Source: Erodium maritimum (Eukaryota; Streptophyta; Magnoliopsida; Geraniales; Geraniaceae). Taken from it: 64,000 bases of DNA. Every line of letters begins with the position of its first letter. Position 1 is the stretch's first letter. Shown piece after piece: positions 54,107 through 64,000 of the stretch. Location: positions 53,128,546 through 53,192,545 of the forward strand of contig OY997589.1 in assembly GCA_963921825.1 (NCBI GenBank). The letters run 5' to 3'. The notes under the pieces were generated by a model. That model saw only the letters and a program-made list of their open reading frames with translations, had not been told where the DNA came from and did not search any database. Made by a program: the position numbers and the translations under genes.

Positions 54107-54358
54107 GTAACCTCTTTGTTGCTATCACTGTATCAATTATTATGTGGATTTGGGTCTGCCTTCGAACTGTACTGGAATTATGCATAAAATATGAGTTTCA
54201 GTAGAACACAAAACATATACGATAATTTCCCTTCGTATACATTCTAATTTAAAAGTAATTCAAAAACACTTAACATTAGTGTAATTTGTTTATTAGCACC
54301 AGTAAGTTCTACCATAAATTTCTTCGTAGTTTGTCAAGAGGACCTGCTGGGATCTTAC
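54107..54358 (+). other. Start of TIM22 intron 3
   Basis: AT-rich sequence with no coding match to the expected last TIM22 exon and no repeat recognised. Confidence 0.5.
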
Positions 54359-54527
54359 CTTTTCTTATCAGCAATAAAGCGTGAATTCCTAACCTAGCCT
54401 AAGTTAAGTAGAGGTGAAGTCTTAACCTAATCCCAACCCACACCTGCTCCCAACCAGGTGTCCCACTGAGATTTGGACCTCTGACCTCAAGGATGTCAGA
54501 GCTCATTTGACCACTATGCCTCCCAGA
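54359..54527 (-). mobile_element. tRNA-derived SINE with a LINE-like tail
   Basis: On the minus strand it starts near CTGGGAGGCATAGTGGTCAA and has a pol III A-box-like TAGTGGTCAAATGAGC (54516-54501) and a B-box-like AGGTCCAAATCTC (54480-54468). A body of about 100 bases follows, ending TTTATTGCTGATAAGAAAAGG. The tail matches the TTGCTGATAAAAAA ends of LINEs B and F, as expected for a SINE that uses LINE machinery. Target duplications are not clear. I do not recognise the family. Confidence 0.7.
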
Positions 54528-55208
54528 GGTATATGGGATTGAGCCTACCACTAAATTAAGATACGTGTTTTCTATTCAGTCATGCTTTTTTTTTATCAGC
54601 AAATTTTGTATTAAAAACACCTCTTTTGAGGAAAAAAAGGCACAACAGCTTCCCATTTTGGGAACAAAAGAGCAACCTAAACCAATCAATTGTTGGTTTT
54701 TAAGGAGCAACTACCAAATAAGCCAAAAAAGACATAGAAATTACAAACAAAGGAGCACAAGAGGTGATCCAAACATAGCCAAAAGAAGGAGACTTGTCCA
54801 CCAAGCAAACAAGAAACCGATGGCGCCAAGAAACCTTGCACAACAAGTAACTGAAGGGAAACACAGATTGAAGCATGAAACTGATGCAGCAAAATTGCAA
54901 GAGAACGAAACTGGAGTTGCAGAGGACATCGAGGCTGAATGAAGAACAGGTTGGGAGGCAATCTTCAGTGATCTGATGAGCAGAGGCAATCTTCAGTGAT
55001 CTGATGAGCAAGCCAATATAATGTGACATAAGAGCTGCAGCTTGGATGGAATGAGGCCGAGAGAAAGTGCTGAAAATTGGGCAATGAGCACCCAAGGTAG
55101 AACCCAGCAAAGAGAGAGTATGAGCTGCAAGATTATGCAGAACTGCACTGCAAGATCTGCACAAAACAAGAAGAACAACCAACACAAAAGGAGGGACAAA
55201 CACTCAAA

Positions 55209-56135
55209 CTAAAAAATTACTACCCACACACAAGAGAGAAGAAGGCAGAACCAAGCAACCCTAAGATTACCCCCACACAGAGCAAACACCAACAATAAGA
55301 GATCCTTACCAAACTCACACCAGTCCCCAAAACCACCCAAAACCCCACCCAAACCCCAACCCCAGTCAACAAGCTTGTGGAGAATGTTTCCAATCATAGA
55401 AGGAGAAGAAGGATCTAGAGGTTTGAAAATCTGTCCAAGCCCAATTATAGGATTGCGCACAACTAAATCAAAAATTTCAGAGGGAGAAGAGGCCACCCCA
55501 TTAATGATGAAATTATTCCTAGCAAGCCAAATCTGCCATGAGGTCAATTGGATAAGCCTTTTCCAAGAGGAATTCTTTTTCTTTGGGGATAGAGCAGACC
55601 AAGCTGAGAAGAAGTGTTTTGGAGAGGCTGAGATGACAAAATTGATACCCCACCATTGACAAATTAAGGACCAGACCTGTCAAGACTTATGACAGTGCAA
55701 GAGTATATGGGATATATCCTCAAACTCCCAATGGCAAACTGAGCATAGAAGTTCATCTAGAGAAAAATGCAAACCCCTACTGTCCAAGAAGCATTTAGTA
55801 GGGAGAGCCTCATGATAGGCAAGCCAGAAGAAAGCTGTGATTTTGGGAAGAATGCCAGGCAGCCAAAGATCTTTTGACCAACAAAAGTTATCAGAGTTAT
55901 TGGCAAGATGATGAAGCAATGAGTAAATTTTCTTGACTGTATATCCTTTTGGATCCCCTTTCCAAATGAGTGTATCTTCATAATTTTGAATATTGATTCC
56001 ATTGAGAATGAACTGGAATGACATCCAATCAACTTCTGCTCTTCCTCTAGGCACTCTTCAGAAAAGCAAATCCCAAGAGGAATTAGAGTGTACTTCAGAA
56101 ACAAGCTGAGATTTGGCTTGAGACAGGTAGTATAG
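55209..56135 (-). pseudogene. LINE F ORF2, C-terminal block
   Basis: It starts just after the copia target duplication with LYYLSQAKSQL and continues through KGDPKGYTVKKIYSLL, WLPGILPKITAFFWLA and the zf-RVT motif CSVCHWEFEDISHILLHC, to TSWQIWLARNNFIINGV. An in-frame TGA follows HCHKS near 55680 and another stop lies near 56055. The frame reads on through a G-rich stretch (sense GGGGTTGGGGTTTGGG near 55348-55363) to 55209, probably beyond the original stop. Hydrophobic frames at 54700-55203 are 3' UTR, not genes. Confidence 0.8.
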
Positions 56136-56140
56136 CCTTG

Positions 56141-56336
56141 TGTTAATACACTACTTGTTTAGCTGTATTAGGAGTCTCTATCAGATATCTACATACTATA
56201 GATAGAGATGCATATACTATAGATAGAGCTTAGTATAGTAGAGATAGAACTCTTCAATTCTATCTCTATCTTCTATTGTGTATATATACGAACACTAACC
56301 ATGTGTTTAATCAATACAATACATTTTACACAAACA
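56141..56336 (+). repeat. 5' LTR of the copia element
   Basis: 196 bases, TGTTAATACA to ACACAAACA, followed at once by the primer-binding site TGGTATCAGAGCC. It has repeated ATAGATAGAG motifs and a TATATATA stretch (near 56281) in a TATA-box position. Confidence 0.92.
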
Positions 56337-56367
56337 TGGTATCAGAGCCTTTCCTCTGAAACCTATA

Positions 56368-57810
56368 TTGCTTCCGCCTCTTTTCTACTTCCTTTTGCGT
56401 TTGATTCATTTTTTGCAGCCCCTCTCTACGCTGCTACACGGTCCGGTTTTGTGTTACAGATCTCTCATGGAGATTGTTACCTCCCAAAGCACGCCTGCGA
56501 TGTCCACCGCAGCAACGATCTCGCATTCTCTGCCCATCAAGCTGACGTCCTCTCGGAATTATGTCGCGTGGAAGACTCAATTCCTCCCGCTTGTCAACTA
56601 TCACAAGCTTCATGGACTGGTGTTAGGTACCGATCGCTGCCCACCGTCCACCATTCTTACCACAGGTGCAACCCCAACACAAGTTCCGAATCCGGATCAC
56701 GATCAGTGGCAACAACGGGATAAACTCTTGTTGTCTTGGATCATTTCCTCCCTCTCCGAGTCAGCCTTTTCTCACATCATTGGAAAGGCTACTTCGTATG
56801 AGGCTTGGACAGCACTAGCTAGTGCTTTCGGTTCGGTATCTCCCAATCGGCAGCTTCAGTTGCATATTGAGCTTCAATCCCTTCATCGTAATGACCAGTC
56901 TGTCTCTGATTATCTCCAACAAGCCAATGGCTTGGCTGATGAACTAGGTGCCGCAGGCCGGGTCATCACTGATGTAGAGTTTAATGCGATTATTTATCGC
57001 AATATTGGTACTGATTATCATGGCATCATCTCTACCATTGTCCAACGTGCCACGCCGGTCACGTTTCATGAGCTCCATGGACAGCTTCTGGCTCATGAAA
57101 TACTCCTTCGCCACTCGGCCGAACCTCCTCTGGCGAACATGGTCGAAAAGGGTCGTGGCAGCTCTGATTCATCACTTCCTGCCTATCACAGGGCATCCCC
57201 ATCTCCTGGGTCGTCTCGTGTCCCTCAGGGCCGTCGTTGGAACTCTGGCCCATGCCAAAATTGTGGCTATCGGAATCATACAGCAGACAAATGTCGCAGG
57301 CGCTACCACCAGCAGCAGCAGGGTCTCCAGCATGCTCCTCAGGCGCACATGAGCATGGTTCATCATCCTATACACCAACAGGTGGGATATCCTCAAGCGC
57401 ATCTGTCCACCTACCAAGATCAGCTCGGTGCTCCAATGATGCCGCAATATCACACTTGGCACCCTGATACTGCTGCGACACATCACATGACGGATGATGT
57501 TTCCCAACTTCACAACTCCTCGGCATATCATGGTCCGGATCAAGTAACAATGGGTAATGGTCAGAGAGCCCCAATTCTTCACTATGGTAATGGTTCTTGT
57601 TTCTCCACACTTACTGGCTCTAAGTTTCGTTTACGGAATGTCCTACATGTCCCATCTTTACATAAATCCTTACTTTCAGTTAAACGATTCACCCATGATA
57701 ACAACTGTTTCTTTGAGTTTTGGCCTAATGAGTTCTTTGTCAAAGATCAGGTCACCAAGGCGACCCTATTGCAAGGACGGAGTAATGGCGACCTGTATGA
57801 ATTGCCCTAG
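56368..57810 (+). pseudogene. Copia gag and protease region
   Basis: A long frame with the copia Gag domain (LTSSRNYVAWKTQFLPLV, LHIELQSLHRNDQSVSDYL), a CCHC knuckle (CQNCGYRNHTADKC), an aspartic protease motif (DTAATHHMT, diverged from DTGA/DSGA) and LLSVKRFTHDNNCFFEFWP, leading to the GAG-pre-integrase part. It is the 5' part of a single polyprotein and is classed here as fossil. Confidence 0.85.
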
Positions 57811-57852
57811 GCTTCTACACCAATCGCTTGTCTTTCTGCAACTTCTACACCT

Positions 57853-60612
57853 ATGGATTGTCATGTTCGCTTGGGGCACCCCTCTGCACGCACCACAGCT
57901 GCTATTCTTCGGTCTCATCAGTTAGGCGTCTCTAGTTCTAGGTCTTTAGCTCCCATTTCTCACTGTGAGACATGCTACTTTGGCAAACTCACTCGGTTAC
58001 CGTCCCCTAGTGTCACTCATACTACTACTAAACCGTTTCAGTTGGTACACTCTGATGTTTGGGGCCCTGCTCCGGTTTTATCAATAAATTGTCATCGTTA
58101 TTGTGTCTTATTTATTGATGATTTTACACGTTACACATGGATTTATTGTATCAAGTTCAAAAGTGATGTGCCAACAATTTTTCAAAACTTTGAAGCCATG
58201 GTAGCACGTCAATTTAACTCCACTATTCAAAAGTTTCAGTCAGATTGGGGCGGTGAATATCGCAAACTCAATCCGTACTTCCACTCTCAAGGACTTGCTC
58301 ATCGTATCTCGTGTCCCCACTCTCACCAACAGAATGGTCTAGCTGAACGAAAGATCCGTCACGTTGTGGACACCGGCCTCACTCTCCTTGCACACGCTAA
58401 GGTCCCTCTTCGTTTTTGGTCATATGCTTTTTTATCTGCTGTGCATTCTATTAACTTGCTACCCTCTCCTGTCATAGGTAATCGCTTCCCACATTTGAGT
58501 TTGTTTTCATCTAATCCTCGGTACACTGATACCCATCCTTTTGGTTGTGCTGTCTACCCTTATCTTAGACCATATTATCCTCATAAATTCTCGTTTCGAA
58601 CATCTCAATGTGTTTATTTGGGGCCTGCTGCAGAACATGCTAGATTTTACTGTCTAGACCCTGTCACAAATAGAGTCTATATTGTTGTTCATGTGTCCTT
58701 TAATCATTCTCTGTTTCCATTATCCTGTCTTACTTCACCATCGCAGGCTTCTAATCCCTCACAACATCCATCTTCGACAATCATACATGCACCTCTACTC
58801 CCTCCTTGGCATGCAGGTACGTATGTGACTTCGTCAATACCCCCACATCCTCCCGGTCCCGTGCCCGAACCAATCCCACCAGCTATGTCTGCTGCACCTC
58901 CTTCACCTAAACCAGACCCACCTCCGGCCGTTTCAGACCTGCCTCCACCATCCACTGATCCTGCACCATCCCGAGCACAATCCCCACCTGTGACACGAAC
59001 ACATTCCATGCTCCTTCGACCAGCCCAGAAATGTCGACCACCCCGTGCCTATATTGCTCTTCGACCCCAACCCGATTACACTACCTCTGAGCCACGTACC
59101 TTTAATTAAGCCAGTAAGTTTTCGGTGTGGAAAACTGCTATGGGTGAGGAAATGGCTGCTCTCAAAGCCAATACTACATGGTCTCTTGTTCCGTGCCCTG
59201 TTAATGCTAATGTTGTTGATAATAAGTGGCTTTTCAGGATAAAACGCAGGTCGAATGGTTCGATTGAGCGATACAAGGCTCGGCTAGTTTCTCGGGGGTT
59301 CACTCAACAACAAGGCTTGGATTATCATGACACATTTAGCGCTGTTGTAAAAGCTACAACTATTCGGGTTTTGTTGGCACTTGCAGCGAAATTTCAGTGG
59401 CAGACTTGCCAGTTGGATGTCTCGAATGCTTTCTTCCACGGCACGCTTCAGGAGTTCATCTACATGAAACAACCTCGGGGCTTTGAGGACCCGCGTCTCC
59501 CTGATCATGTGTGCAAGCTTCACAAATCACTATATGGCCTGAAGCAAGCACCGAGGGCCTGGTACTCTCGTCTCACTACGTTCCTTCATGGTATCGGCTT
59601 CACCTCCTCAGTAGCTGATCCTAGCTTACTATTCTATCTGCACCAGGATACTATGATTTTTGTTCTAATTTATGTAGATGACATCGTTGCTACTGGCTCC
59701 TCTCCGTCTGCCATCTCCACTGTGATCACGAAGCTGCAATATGAATTTCCGGTCAAAGATCTCGGTCCCCTTCATTACTTTATAAGCCTTGAGCTTCGAC
59801 CGGATACCTGTGGAGGAAAGTTGTCTCAGACTCGCTACATTACTGATCTTCTAAAGCAGTATGGAATGCAGGATGCTAAATCATGCTCTACACCGATGAC
59901 GGTTAGTCCACTTTCGAAGCATGTCGGGATTCCATTGCCTAGTGATGATGTTGTGTTATACAGAAAACTGATTGGTAGTCTGCAATACCTTGCGTTTACA
60001 AGACCAGACATTGCATTTTCTGTCAACAAACTCTGTCAGTTTATGCACTCCCCGACGGACATTCACTGGATGGTACTTAAGAGAGTTCTACGGTATCTCC
60101 GTGGTTCCATTGATCTTGGCCTCGCTTTTCCTCACGTCAATGACCTTCAGTTGCATTGTTTCACTGACAGTGATTGGGGTGGTGACCAAGATGATCGCCG
60201 ATCCACTGGTGGATTTGCTATATTTCTTGGTCCAGCTCTCATCTCGTGGACCTCCAAGAAACAAGCCACCATAGCTCGCTCCTCCACTGAGAGCGAATAT
60301 AAGGCCATCGGGAATGCTACATCAGAACTCATTTGGCTTCGGTCACTGTTTTGGGAAATTGGGATTTTCGTCCCCTCTCCGACCTTATGGTGTGATAATA
60401 TTGGAGCAACTTACCTCTGTGCAAATCCTATTTTTCATGCGTGGATGAAACATATTGAATTAGACTTCCACTTTGTACGTGAGCAAGTTGCGCAAGGCAA
60501 CATTGTGGTTTGTCACATCACTTCTCCTATGCAGCTAGCGAATATCATGACCAAACCTCTGCACATTGGTCGCTTCACCACCCTTCGAGACCAGCTTGCT
60601 CTCACCTCGTAG
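57853..60612 (+). pseudogene. Copia integrase, RT and RNase H region
   Basis: The zinc-binding HVRLGHPS and CETCYFGK start is followed by the integrase core (HSDVWGPAPV, FIDDFTRYTW, SDWGGEYRKLN, CPHSHQQNGLAERK). Then come RT (LVSRGFTQQQGLDYHDTFS, QLDVSNAFFHG, LYGLKQAPRAWYSRL, YVDDIVATG) and RNase H (FTDSDWGGDQDDRRST, SSTESEYKAIGNA, CDNIGATYL). The order integrase before RT defines copia. Closely preserved, with about one interruption in this part. Confidence 0.9.
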
Positions 60613-60630
60613 CATCGGTTTGAGGGGGGG

Positions 60631-60805
60631 TGTTAACACACTACTTGTTTAGCTGTATTAGGAGTCTCTATCAGATATCTACATACTATAGATAAAGATG
60701 CATATAGTAGAGATAGAACTCTTCAATTCTATCTCTATCTTCTATTGTGTATATATACGAACACTAACCATGTGTTTAATCAATACAATACATTTTACAC
60801 AAACA
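60631..60805 (+). repeat. 3' LTR of the copia element
   Basis: 175 bases, TGTTAACACA to ACACAAACA, preceded by the polypurine tract TTTGAGGGGGGG (60619-60630) and followed by the CCTTG target duplicate. Confidence 0.93.
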
Positions 60806-60810
60806 CCTTG

Positions 60811-63691
60811 GATATAGAAATTTGAAGGGTGTGTCTCCCCACCATAGATCATCCCAGAAGAGTATCCTCAATCCATTTCCAGGCTTCCAAGAAAGGGCTT
60901 TGAAGCCAAAGAGGTCAGAGTATCTTTGGTCCGCATTGAGTTGTATGATTTGTTTGATAAAGCTTCCTTGCCCAACTTCTCTGAATTTAGAAAGATCTCA
61001 TTCCTTGCAATCCCATCCATATTTGCTGCACACCACAAGTTTCCACAAGTTATTCCTTTCACAGGCAAATCTCCACCACCATTTAGATAAAAGGGCAACA
61101 TTCATAACAGATAGGCTTTTGATCCCAAGCCTCCATCTCTTTTGCTTTTACAGACAGAATTCCAGTTGATTCTACTGAAGGTTTTAGAGGCTGGTTTTGA
61201 GTGCCAAAGAAATCTCTTTTTCCATTTCTCTAGAGCTTTGATGACTCCCTTTGGGGCTCTGACAATTGAAAAGAAATAGAGTGGCAGGGAGATCAAAGAT
61301 GATTTTATTAGAGTAATTCTTCCTCCCAGAGATAAAGTCTTAGCTTGCCAAAGACCTAAGGTTGATTTGTACTTCTGAATGATATGATCCCAAGCTTTTA
61401 TCTTTTTGAGATTAGCCCCTACTGGAAAGCCTAGATAAGTGAAGGGTAGTGTGCCAATTGTACAGTTGAGGGCTAATAGCACTGAATGTGCCTCCTCATC
61501 AGATTGATTGAAGGGGATGATCACTGACTTGGAGTAATTGACTGCTAAACCAGATGAAAGAGTTAACATATGGAGTATATACTTTAAAGATGCAGCTGCA
61601 TGATCCTTATTTTGGATGAAGAAAATGGAGTCATCTGCATATTGTAGATGTGAGATCATAGGACCTGAGGGGTTCATTTGAATGCCATGTATTAAACCAG
61701 CTTGTACTGATGCTTTCACAATTTGGGTAAGGCCTTCAGCTACTAAGACAAATATGAAGGGGGATAAGGCACAACCTTGTCTGAGTCCTCTTGAGATAGG
61801 AAAGTCAGAGGTAGGTGATCCATTTACTAGGACTGAAATATGTGCTCTGAAGCAAGCCAGCATCCACAGCTTCCATTTGTGGCCAAAGCCCATCCTTGAA
61901 AGAATGCTCATTACAAAGCTCCAATTAACCATGTCAAAGGCCTTTTCCAAATCTGCTTTGAATATGAAGGCTTTTTTTTTAATCTTTTGAGGTGTTGAGT
62001 TATTTCTGAAGCAATAAGAATACCATCAGTGATTTGTCTCCCAGATATGAATATTGATTGTTCATCTCCAACAAGTGGACTTATCACTGATCTAAGCCTT
62101 AAGGACAAGAGCTTAGAGAGGATTTTATAGGGGCCTCCCATTAGGCTTATTGGTCTATAGTCTTCAAAGCTTTGAGGAGAGGAAATTTTGGGAATCAGGG
62201 TGATAAAGGAGGAATTCAATCCTTTTCCTAGAAGACCAGTACTGTGGAAAGACTGAAGAAAATACATAAGATCTTGTTTGATGATAGACCAGCAATATTG
62301 AAAGAACTTGAGAGTATATCCATCTGGGCCAGTTGCTTTATCCCCTTTGCTTGCCATAACTGCTTGTAATACTTCATCTTCCAAAAGCATATCTCCAACC
62401 ATTGAGCTTGATCAGGAGATAATGAAGAGAATGGGAGATCTGAGAGGCTTAGGTCCTCAATATCAGGGCCTGAAAATCTAGAAGCAAAATGTTCTACAAC
62501 AGCCCTCTTTATCTCAGCAGGATCAGTGAGTAATGAATCATGATAGAATATGCTATTGATCATCCCTTTCAGACGATTAAAATTTTCTATTCTGTGGTAG
62601 AATTTAGAACATTTATCTCCCTCAGCAATCCACTTTCTCCTTGCTTTTTGGCTCCACAATTTTGAGAGCAGCTTTTATTTTTGAATCAAGGAAGCTTTGG
62701 AGGCCCCTCTATCATCACATTCCTTGGGGGAGAGGGCTCTTGTTTCAGCCAAAGCATCAAGAGCATCCACATCCCTTATCAGCTGACTAATTTGTACATC
62801 TAGAGACCCAAAAACTTGTGAATTCCAAACTCTGAGATCAGCTCTAAGCAGTAGAAGCTTTTTCCACAGTATAAATTGGGGTTGGCCTGCTACTTGGTAT
62901 GAATTCCAAAGGGATTGGACAGTTGGCAAGAACCTTTGATCCTCTAGCCAAATGTTTAGAAACTTGAATGTTTTAGGACCCCAATCTTTATGGTTTTCAG
63001 AGAGGATGACTGGCCTATGGTCAGAAATTGCTCTGGGAAGGCAATGCTGAATTGGATTTTTGAACTTTGCTAATAAATCTGCACTGATCAGAAACCTATC
63101 AAATCTAGATGTAGTGGATCCAGGCCCAAACCAGGTAAACTTGCCTCCAGCCATAGGAAGATCAATGAGAGAGAGAGATGACAAGAGGGTCTGAAGATGC
63201 CTTTGGTTTGAATCAAGCCTCCTTTGAGAAGATCTTTGCATAGTTGTCAGGACTGTATTGAAGTCCCCAGCAAGGATAAATAGGTGAGTGGATAATAGAG
63301 GATGGAGGTGATCCAATAATTTTTCACAGAGGGGAGTCCTAGCAGAACTATCTGTGGGAGCATATATATTAATAATACAACAAAGGCAATTTAGAGCAGT
63401 GACAGTTCCTTACCAGATTAGAGCACCATCCAGAGGTATTGTATTGCATACTGAGAAGTCTTTTGATTTCCAAATAGAGAGGATCCCACCTGAGTTACCA
63501 GAGGCATTGATGAAAGAGTGTTCCCATCCTATATTGAGCCCACAAAGTCTGAGGAAAGCAGGAGGATAAGGATCAAGCTTGGTCTCTTGCACTAAGATGA
63601 AAGAAGGGCAATACTTATGAATCAATTTATAGAAACATTTCCTCTTTTGCCTAGAGGAAATTCCTCACACATTCCATGAGAGGAAAAGCAT
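60811..63691 (-). pseudogene. LINE F ORF2, N-terminal and RT block
   Basis: It starts at the ATG at 63691, five bases after the ORF1 stop, with MLFLSWNV then a TGA. The endonuclease (ILVQETK, LAGDFNT, SRFDRFLI, SDHRP), the linker KLWSQKARRKW, and RT motifs (LIPKISSPQSF, DYRPISLMG, MEKAFDMVNW, RQGCALSPF) are present. The catalytic position near 61640 reads QYADDSIFF, so YADD is intact. Then come YLGFPVGANLKKIKAW and FKFLYPR at the copia junction. About four to six breaks: the early TGA, a stop near 62672 and frame changes near 62400, 61960 and 61110. Confidence 0.85.
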
Positions 63692-63696
63692 GATAA

Positions 63697-64000
63697 CTAT
63701 AGAGTAGGATTGGTGTTTGGCTTGCTGCACAACACCTCTTCTTCAGCCAAAACAGAAACTTTGTCTAAATCCACAAGGTCATTCTCAGAACTTCCATCAC
63801 AGTCCACTCCCAGGTTTGCCTGATCCTCTAAAGCCTGAAGGTGATTGAGAATAGTTTTCTCAGAAACTTTAGGTTTGAGGCCAATTTTCTTGCCAAAACT
63901 CCAAGCTTTCTTTGCTTCAGAACCTTCTCCTAAGAATGGGATAGCCACTTTCAGAGGTTGAGGGGATTGAGGATTTGTCTCTTTTAGTTTGGACCTTGTA
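63697..64000 (-). pseudogene. LINE F ORF1, C-terminal part (cut by window end)
   Basis: The visible end reads KKAWSFGKKIGLKPKVSEKT followed by an acidic tail ending PNTNPTL, with the TAG at 63697-63699. This C-terminal AWSF helix matches LINE E ORF1. The RRM should lie beyond the right edge. Confidence 0.75.

Larger units (their letters stand above)
56141..60805 (+). mobile_element. Young copia element inside LINE F, TSD CCTTG
   Basis: A 4665-base Ty1/copia element with LTRs at 56141-56336 and 60631-60805, flanked by CCTTG at 56136-56140 and 60806-60810. It has a tRNA-iMet primer-binding site and a polypurine tract. Gag, protease, integrase, RT and RNase H are in copia order. Small size, short LTRs and RT features suggest the Ale/Retrofit lineage. 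Apart from one length difference of 21 bases, the LTRs differ at two positions (about 1 percent), giving an age of well under a million years. It looks structurally whole, with about two breaks in its coding part. Confidence 0.93.
54584..64000 (-). mobile_element. LINE F: long L1 LINE split by a copia element, runs off window
   Basis: The 3' end at the left is a TTGCTGATAAAAAAAA tail (54584-54603). ORF2 runs right to left in two blocks, 55209-56135 and 60811-63691, separated by the copia insertion. The end of ORF1 is at the right edge, so the 5' end lies outside. Its translated parts are closest to LINE E and fragment C. It lies in TIM22 intron 3, antisense to the gene. Confidence 0.9.

Noticed and set aside
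54700-55203. Hydrophobic minus-strand frames resembling membrane proteins
   Set aside because: They lie in the LINE F 3' UTR between ORF2 and its poly(A) tail; T-rich sequence gives Leu/Phe/Ser-rich translations.

Overview
The window is nuclear DNA of a flowering plant, most likely a eudicot. It carries plant-type Ty3/gypsy and Ty1/copia LTR elements primed by initiator-methionine tRNA, L1-type LINEs, a tRNA-derived SINE, and exons of a plant-like mitochondrial TIM22 gene. I cannot name the species. I see no rRNA, tRNA, CRISPR or bacterial-type operon.

Layout, left to right. (1) 1-9212: a Ty3/gypsy element (G1) cut by the window edge, with long LTRs and a decayed interior. (2) 9213-11604: an LTR of a second gypsy family on the minus strand. 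(3) 11605-19356: low-copy-looking sequence with short putative genes, local duplications, a solo LTR (12334-14991, target duplication TGTGT), a hAT-like MITE, GGTCGG-rich repeat modules, and a near-perfect 118-bp palindrome at 17022-17139 with a decayed second copy. (4) 19357-25235: a gypsy chromovirus (G3) on the minus strand, target duplication TTATG. (5) 25524-32110: an almost complete L1 LINE (LINE A) on the minus strand, with a 15-bp target duplication, ending about 300 bp upstream of the TIM22 start codon. (6) 32415-54106 and onward: the host TIM22 gene. Exon 1 (32415-32580), exon 2 (53777-53952) and exon 3 (54034-54106) join in frame. The last exon is not found and probably lies past the right edge. 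Intron 1 is 21.2 kb and is filled with LINE B, the left part of gypsy G2, LINE fragments C and D, LINE E and an RNase H-bearing LINE G. Intron 3 runs past the right edge and holds a SINE and LINE F, which is itself split by a young copia element (56141-60805, target duplication CCTTG).

The only confident host protein is TIM22, the channel of the carrier translocase of the mitochondrial inner membrane. Everything else coding is LINE or LTR-element remnant, or short ORFs I cannot assign. The points most worth a second look are the palindromic hairpin pair near 17 kb and 18.7 kb, the repeat-swollen TIM22 gene, the 3' tail shared by the SINE and several LINEs, and G-quadruplex motifs recurring after ORF2 in four LINEs.
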